64,000 nt of DNA, from positions 35,203 through 99,202 of the forward strand of contig NZ_RCVJ01000088.1 in assembly GCF_003667505.1 (NCBI RefSeq), written 5' to 3'. The stretch is from Micromonospora sp. BL4 (GTDB lineage Bacteria; Actinomycetota; Actinomycetes; Mycobacteriales; Micromonosporaceae). Below, piece after piece: positions 60,309 to 64,000 of the stretch (position 1 is its first letter; each line of letters starts with the position of its first letter). The notes under the pieces are model-generated. The model was not told the DNA's origin, searched no databases, and saw only the letters and a program-made list of their open reading frames with translations. Both the position numbers and the translations under genes were made by a program.

Positions 60309-60337
60309 GACCCGGCCGGCGTTCGGCCGGCCGGGTC
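60309..60337. terminator. bidirectional hairpin
   Basis: A perfect 12-bp stem (GACCCGGCCGGC / GCCGGCCGGGTC) and 5-base loop lie between the symporter and PPOX convergent stops. Confidence 0.78.
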
Positions 60338-60349
60338 GTTCCGTACTGG

Positions 60350-60769
60350 TCAGCCGATCTGGCTGTTGTCCTTGAGCGCACCCCAGCCGTGCCAGCGGTC
60401 GATCTCGATCAGGGCGCTGACCCGAGCGCGCTCCCGCCGTGGGTACGCGTTCCCCGTGTAGTGCTCGGACAACCGGTCGATGTCCGCGAGATCCTCGTCG
60501 TCGCGCAGTTCGGCGACGTGCCCGATGATGCTGACGTGGGTGTACCAGCCGGCCTCATCCAGCACTGTGAGCGAGACCCGGGGGTCGTTCCGGATGTGGT
60601 CCAGCCGGCGGCGACTCGCGTCCATGTTCACCAGGATCCGGCCGTCCTCCCACAGGTACCACGTGGCGGCGGACACCGGCTGACCAGTCGCCTGGAGGGT
60701 CGTCATGACGGCCGGGTTCGGCTTCTGCAGCATGGCGATCGCGGGCTCGGGCAGCGGTGGCTTGGACAT
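60350..60769 (-). CDS. PPOX-class (pyridoxamine 5'-phosphate oxidase-like) protein
   Basis: A 139-residue split-barrel flavin/F420 protein. It has PAVMTTLQATGQPVSAATWYLWEDGRILV near the N-terminus and RRRLDHIRNDPRVSLTVLD, which are typical of actinobacterial PPOX-class F420-dependent enzymes. These reduce or oxidise small substrates with F420 or FMN; the substrate is unknown. Start ATG 60769. It is single-domain and cytosolic. Confidence 0.85.
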   Translation of the reverse strand: MSKPPLPEPAIAMLQKPNPAVMTTLQATGQPVSAATWYLWEDGRILVNMDASRRRLDHIRNDPRVSLTVLDEAGWYTHVSIIGHVAELRDDEDLADIDRLSEHYTGNAYPRRERARVSALIEIDRWHGWGALKDNSQIG

Positions 60770-60879
60770 GAAGTCTCCTCTTCGCGTCAGGGGTTACCCC
60801 TGCACGTTACGCACGTGCCGGCCCGACCGCCGTTGGATGAGGATCGTGGCGGGACAGGTGTGCGGTCCGTCGTTCCGCC

Positions 60880-61278
60880 TCATGGGGTGGGGGTGGTCGA
60901 GGGGGTCGCCGCGCCGATCAGTCCTCCGAAAAAGACCATCATCGTCAGCATGATCATGGGGGCGACGAAGACGTACCCGAGGACCAGGCCGGCGACCGCC
61001 ATGCCGCGCCCGGACTTCATGTCGTTGCGGGTGTCGTGCAGGCCGACGTGGCCGAGGACGACGGCGAGCAGGCACGGCAGCCCGAACAGGCACCACCCGC
61101 CGAGCACGCCGAGAATTCCAAACACCAGCGACGTCACTGCCAGGCCGGAGGTGGGCGGGCCGTGCACGACGATGTGCGCCGGCGGGTAACCCACCGGCGG
61201 GTACGGGCCGGGGCTGGCCGGCGGGGCCGATGCCGGCAACGCGGGCCGGTGGGGGTCATGGCCGGGGTGGTAGCTCAT
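60880..61278 (-). CDS. DUF4190 membrane protein
   Basis: A 132-residue protein. A Pro/His-rich cytosolic N-terminus (about 1-40) is followed by two membrane helices separated by LGHVGLHDTRNDMKSGRGMA, the DUF4190 signature. The function is unknown. Start ATG 61278. Confidence 0.75.
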   Translation of the reverse strand: MSYHPGHDPHRPALPASAPPASPGPYPPVGYPPAHIVVHGPPTSGLAVTSLVFGILGVLGGWCLFGLPCLLAVVLGHVGLHDTRNDMKSGRGMAVAGLVLGYVFVAPMIMLTMMVFFGGLIGAATPSTTPTP

Positions 61279-61312
61279 GGTCGGTCACTCCTGTACGGGT
61301 GGGTAGGTCCGG

Positions 61313-61702
61313 TCATCCCTGGTCGAGTCGGGCGAGCAGCGCGCTCACCTCGGCGTGCAGCCGACGCAGCTCCGCAGCCGTCGGCGCCAGCTCGTAGCAG
61401 TGGTGGTGCGCGGCGGTCGAGAGCGTGGCCCACGCGTACGCCACCCGCCGGGCGATCTCCGTGCCCGGCCCGAGCCGTCCCCGCAGCATCAGCTGCTTGG
61501 CTCGGCCCTGCCGGCAGGCCGCGACGGTCGGCTTGACCCGCCGCCAGTAGGCGTCGATGCCGCCTTCCAGGGCGAGCCGGATCAGGCAGGCGCAGGCCCG
61601 AGGCCACCAGCCGCCGGGAACGGCGACGGCCCCCAGCAGGCCGGAGCCGCTCAGCAACTGGTCGGCCGCCGCCAGGCAGCGCTGCGGCGTCGGCGCGGTC
61701 AC
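61313..61702 (-). CDS. small partner protein of the zinc-hook ATPase
   Basis: A 129-residue helical protein. The main features are WWPRACACLIRLALEGGIDAYW and the His-rich segment AWATLSTAAHHHCYELAPTAAELR. I do not recognise a family; the helical layout and conserved-looking His cluster recall HEPN-type toxins, but the RxxxxH motif is missing. GTG 61702 overlaps the ATPase stop by 4 bp, so it is coupled to the ATPase and probably works with it. Confidence 0.6.
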   Translation of the reverse strand: MTAPTPQRCLAAADQLLSGSGLLGAVAVPGGWWPRACACLIRLALEGGIDAYWRRVKPTVAACRQGRAKQLMLRGRLGPGTEIARRVAYAWATLSTAAHHHCYELAPTAAELRRLHAEVSALLARLDQG

Positions 61703-64000
61703 CGCAGCGCTCCGGCCAGGAAGCGGGCGTCCGCGACCAGGCCCGGCAGGTCCGCCAGGTACGCGCCGTGCACGCCCTTCCGGCACGCCTGGTACGCGTC
61801 CACCGCCCGTCGTCCGTGCCGACGGCCCAGCTGGCCGAGCACGTCACCACCCCGATCGGCATCGTCGAACAGCGCCAACGCGACGATGGTGGCCAGCCGG
61901 CGCGACGCGGCCTCGATGGCCGCCTCGATGTCGTCGTGCGGGACGCCCCGCGCGACCCGTACCCGCCAGACCACCCGGTGGCAGGCCGCCTCCACCGCCG
62001 AACGGCACAGCTCCGCCACCACCGGCCCGCGCACCTCAGCGGGGATGTCCCCGTTGCGCGACAGCGCGTACGCGTCGTCCAGGTACCGGCTCACCGGATC
62101 GGAGCCGGGCCGCAGCGTCACCACAGACTTCTCCGCCCGGTGCACCTCGACGATCCGGGCGTCACCGAGGCCGAGCCGGGTGACCGCGTCGGGCAGACGG
62201 GTGTCGTGAGTGAAGACCACCACCTGCCGCTGCTCGGCCAGCTCGTCGAGAACCCGCGCGAGACCGTCCACCTTCGACGGGTCCATGCTCTGCACCGGGT
62301 CGTCCACCACGATGAACCGGAACGGGCTCTCCGGGGCGCAGCTGCGCGGCAGGAACGTGGCCAGCCCGAGCGCCTGCATCTCGCCCTGACTCATCACACC
62401 CAGCGCGGTGCCGTTGTCGGCGCCGTCCACGCTGACCGGAAACACCACCCGCCGCCGGGTGTTCGCTCCTTCGAGCGTCATCGCCCCCAACTCGACGTTG
62501 CTCTCCTGCCGCAGCTGCGCCCAGATCCGCTGCGAGTGCCCGGCGAACGGCTCGACCCGCTCGTTGCGGATCGCCGCACCGGCGTCCTTCAGCCAGCCCC
62601 GCGCGGCCTTCAACCGGGCCAGGGTCGCCTCCCGCGCCGGCAACCCGCCGGCCGCGCCCACCCACTCGCGCACCTCGGCCGCCGTCGCCCGCCAACCGGT
62701 GTCGCGCTGCCGAAGAAACCCCTCCGCGTACGAGCGGGCCGCGTCCGCCGCGGCCACCACCGCTGGGTACCGCGCGGCCAGGTGGTCAGCCAGGTCGGCC
62801 GGCTTCCCGGGTACGCGCCGCAGCGCGGCCACGGCATCGCGCAGCGCCCCGACCGGCGGCTCCGACCCGGGACCTTCGGGCACCGCGAGATCATCGATCA
62901 GGTGGTGGGTCTGCCGGAGCAGAGCCGTGAGCCGGGTCGTCGCCGTCTGGGCGACGACACTGCGCTGCCGCAGGTCGGTCAGCGACTGCGCGGCGGCCGT
63001 ACGCCATCCGCCGTCGAGGGTGCCGGTGGCGCAGACCGGGCACGATCCGTCGCCCTCGTCCTCGTGATGTTCGAGGGCGAGGCGGAGCAGTTCGGCGCTG
63101 CGCAGCGCGGCCCGCGACCGGCCGCCGTCGTACCGCAGGGCCTCGACCGCCGCATCCCGCAGCTGACCGGCCAGCCGGGTCACCTCGTCGACCACCGGCG
63201 GGGCGAGAGCGGCGAGTTCCCGGCAGAGCAGCACCGCCCCGTCGGTGGTCGCCTCGTCCGGCTCGTCGAGGATCGCCGTCACCGCCGCGAGGTCAACCGC
63301 GGCCCGGCCGCGCAGCAGTACGGCGGTCCGCCGGGCCCGATCGTCGGTGATCCTGGACAGCGCCTCGACCAGGGCGGTGCGCTGTGCGCGTACCTCCTTG
63401 ATGGTGGTGTCGTGCGGCCGGGCGGCGCGCAGCAGACGCTGGTCGGCGTCGGTGAGCGCGTCCAGGCCGAGGATCGCGAAGAGCGCGTCGAAGAGCTGGC
63501 TCTGCGTGCCGGCGGCGAGCTTGCCCAGCTCGGCGGCGGTGAGGAACGGCCGGTACAGCTCCAGCGGACGGGCCAGACCCAATTCGGACAGGCCACTGTG
63601 CCGGCCACGCGCGCTGGTCACGGTCACCTCGGCGTCGGCCAGCTCGGCCCCGACGGGCCAGGCGCGGTTCACCCGGGTCGGTGTGGCCACCCCGTCGAGC
63701 CGCAACTCCACTCCGACCCAGCACGGGTCCTGGGCGTGCAGGTTGCGCCAGCCGGTACGCCAGACACTGGTCTTGTCAGCCCACCGGGCGCTGTCGCCGG
63801 TGAGAGCGAGTTCGACGGCCTCGGCGAAGCTCGACTTGCCGGAGCCGTTGCGACCCACGACCAGGGTGAGGCCCGGACCGGGGTCTACCTGGAGGGTCCG
63901 TTCCGGGCCGACGCCCCGGAAGCCGGCGACGGTCACCGACTTCAGCCAGATCTGTTCCGCCGATCCGTCGGCGGTGGGGGAGCGGGGGTCGAGACGGGTG
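61699..64000 (-). CDS. RecF/SMC-like AAA ATPase with zinc-hook (5' end off window)
   Basis: About 767 codons are visible; the reading frame stays open to the right edge, so the true start is outside. A GTG at 63936 lies inside the conserved N-terminal strand and is unlikely to be the start. Walker A GRNGSGKSS is at about visible residue 49, CPVC (zinc-hook-like) near 315 in the middle of the helical insert, and Walker B FIVVDDPVQSMDP near 570. The C-terminal 120 residues are helical. This matches AAA_23/Rad50-like ATPases common in DNA repair and phage defence. Confidence 0.82.
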   Translation of the reverse strand, partial: TRLDPRSPTADGSAEQIWLKSVTVAGFRGVGPERTLQVDPGPGLTLVVGRNGSGKSSFAEAVELALTGDSARWADKTSVWRTGWRNLHAQDPCWVGVELRLDGVATPTRVNRAWPVGAELADAEVTVTSARGRHSGLSELGLARPLELYRPFLTAAELGKLAAGTQSQLFDALFAILGLDALTDADQRLLRAARPHDTTIKEVRAQRTALVEALSRITDDRARRTAVLLRGRAAVDLAAVTAILDEPDEATTDGAVLLCRELAALAPPVVDEVTRLAGQLRDAAVEALRYDGGRSRAALRSAELLRLALEHHEDEGDGSCPVCATGTLDGGWRTAAAQSLTDLRQRSVVAQTATTRLTALLRQTHHLIDDLAVPEGPGSEPPVGALRDAVAALRRVPGKPADLADHLAARYPAVVAAADAARSYAEGFLRQRDTGWRATAAEVREWVGAAGGLPAREATLARLKAARGWLKDAGAAIRNERVEPFAGHSQRIWAQLRQESNVELGAMTLEGANTRRRVVFPVSVDGADNGTALGVMSQGEMQALGLATFLPRSCAPESPFRFIVVDDPVQSMDPSKVDGLARVLDELAEQRQVVVFTHDTRLPDAVTRLGLGDARIVEVHRAEKSVVTLRPGSDPVSRYLDDAYALSRNGDIPAEVRGPVVAELCRSAVEAACHRVVWRVRVARGVPHDDIEAAIEAASRRLATIVALALFDDADRGGDVLGQLGRRHGRRAVDAYQACRKGVHGAYLADLPGLVADARFLAGALR

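Overview
The window is a stretch of very GC-rich chromosome from an actinomycete, most likely a Micromonosporaceae member (Micromonospora-like). This rests on the strong third-position GC bias, frequent GTG starts, many 4-bp ATGA/GTGA gene overlaps, an actinobacterial-type ribosomal protein S4, an NgcEFG-type amino-sugar transporter, a DUF574 methyltransferase, an EACC1 protein and many secreted polysaccharide hydrolases. The species call is inference. I see no prophage, insertion sequence, rRNA, tRNA or CRISPR array.

Layout. 1-5.1 kb: divergent FAD-linked oxidase (cut by the left edge) and glycerol-3-phosphate dehydrogenase around a dyad, then a dehalogenase-like hydrolase and a PLP enzyme. 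5.2-10.4 kb: two membrane proteins, pyridoxal kinase and two convergent LtrA paralogues. 10.6-18.6 kb: an amino-sugar locus. An RpiR regulator, a SIS protein, NgcE/F/G and a GH16 hydrolase with a chitin-binding module form one minus-strand operon; a BadF-type sugar kinase and a PEP-mutase-like enzyme lie divergently. The promoter -10 of the operon lies inside a palindromic operator. 18.7-22.3 kb: palindromic DNA, then a PadR-ABC ATPase-FtsX permease operon. 22.3-25.2 kb: DinB-like, WYL regulator and AlkZ-like proteins. 25.2-28.1 kb: a GH81 glucanase with an apparent frameshift at a 30-bp perfect palindrome. 28.3-42 kb: mixed metabolic, regulatory and export genes. 41.9-43.3 kb: a divergent DUF2470/ribosomal protein S4 pair sharing an IdeR/DmdR-type iron box. 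43.3-46.7 kb: ROK regulator, MFS exporter and a FetB-like permease without ATPase. 46.7-48.4 kb: a cobalamin riboswitch controlling cbtB-cbtA-phosphatase. 48.7-60.3 kb: LacI regulator, SanA-like protein, serine hydrolase, arabinofuranosidase-like enzyme with CBM2, M14 peptidase, EACC1 and GH18 chitinase. 60.3-64 kb: small enzymes and a zinc-hook ATPase (cut by the right edge) overlapping a small partner gene.

How it fits together. Four extracellular carbohydrate enzymes (GH16, GH81, GH51/39-like, GH18), one amino-sugar ABC importer and sugar-responsive regulators (RpiR, LacI, ROK) suggest a soil saprophyte that uses chitin, beta-1,3-glucan and plant arabinan. Metal economy is a second theme: an iron box, a B12 riboswitch with a predicted cobalt importer, and a FetB-like permease. 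The observation I rate highest is the ribosomal protein S4 copy placed under an apparent iron-repressor box.
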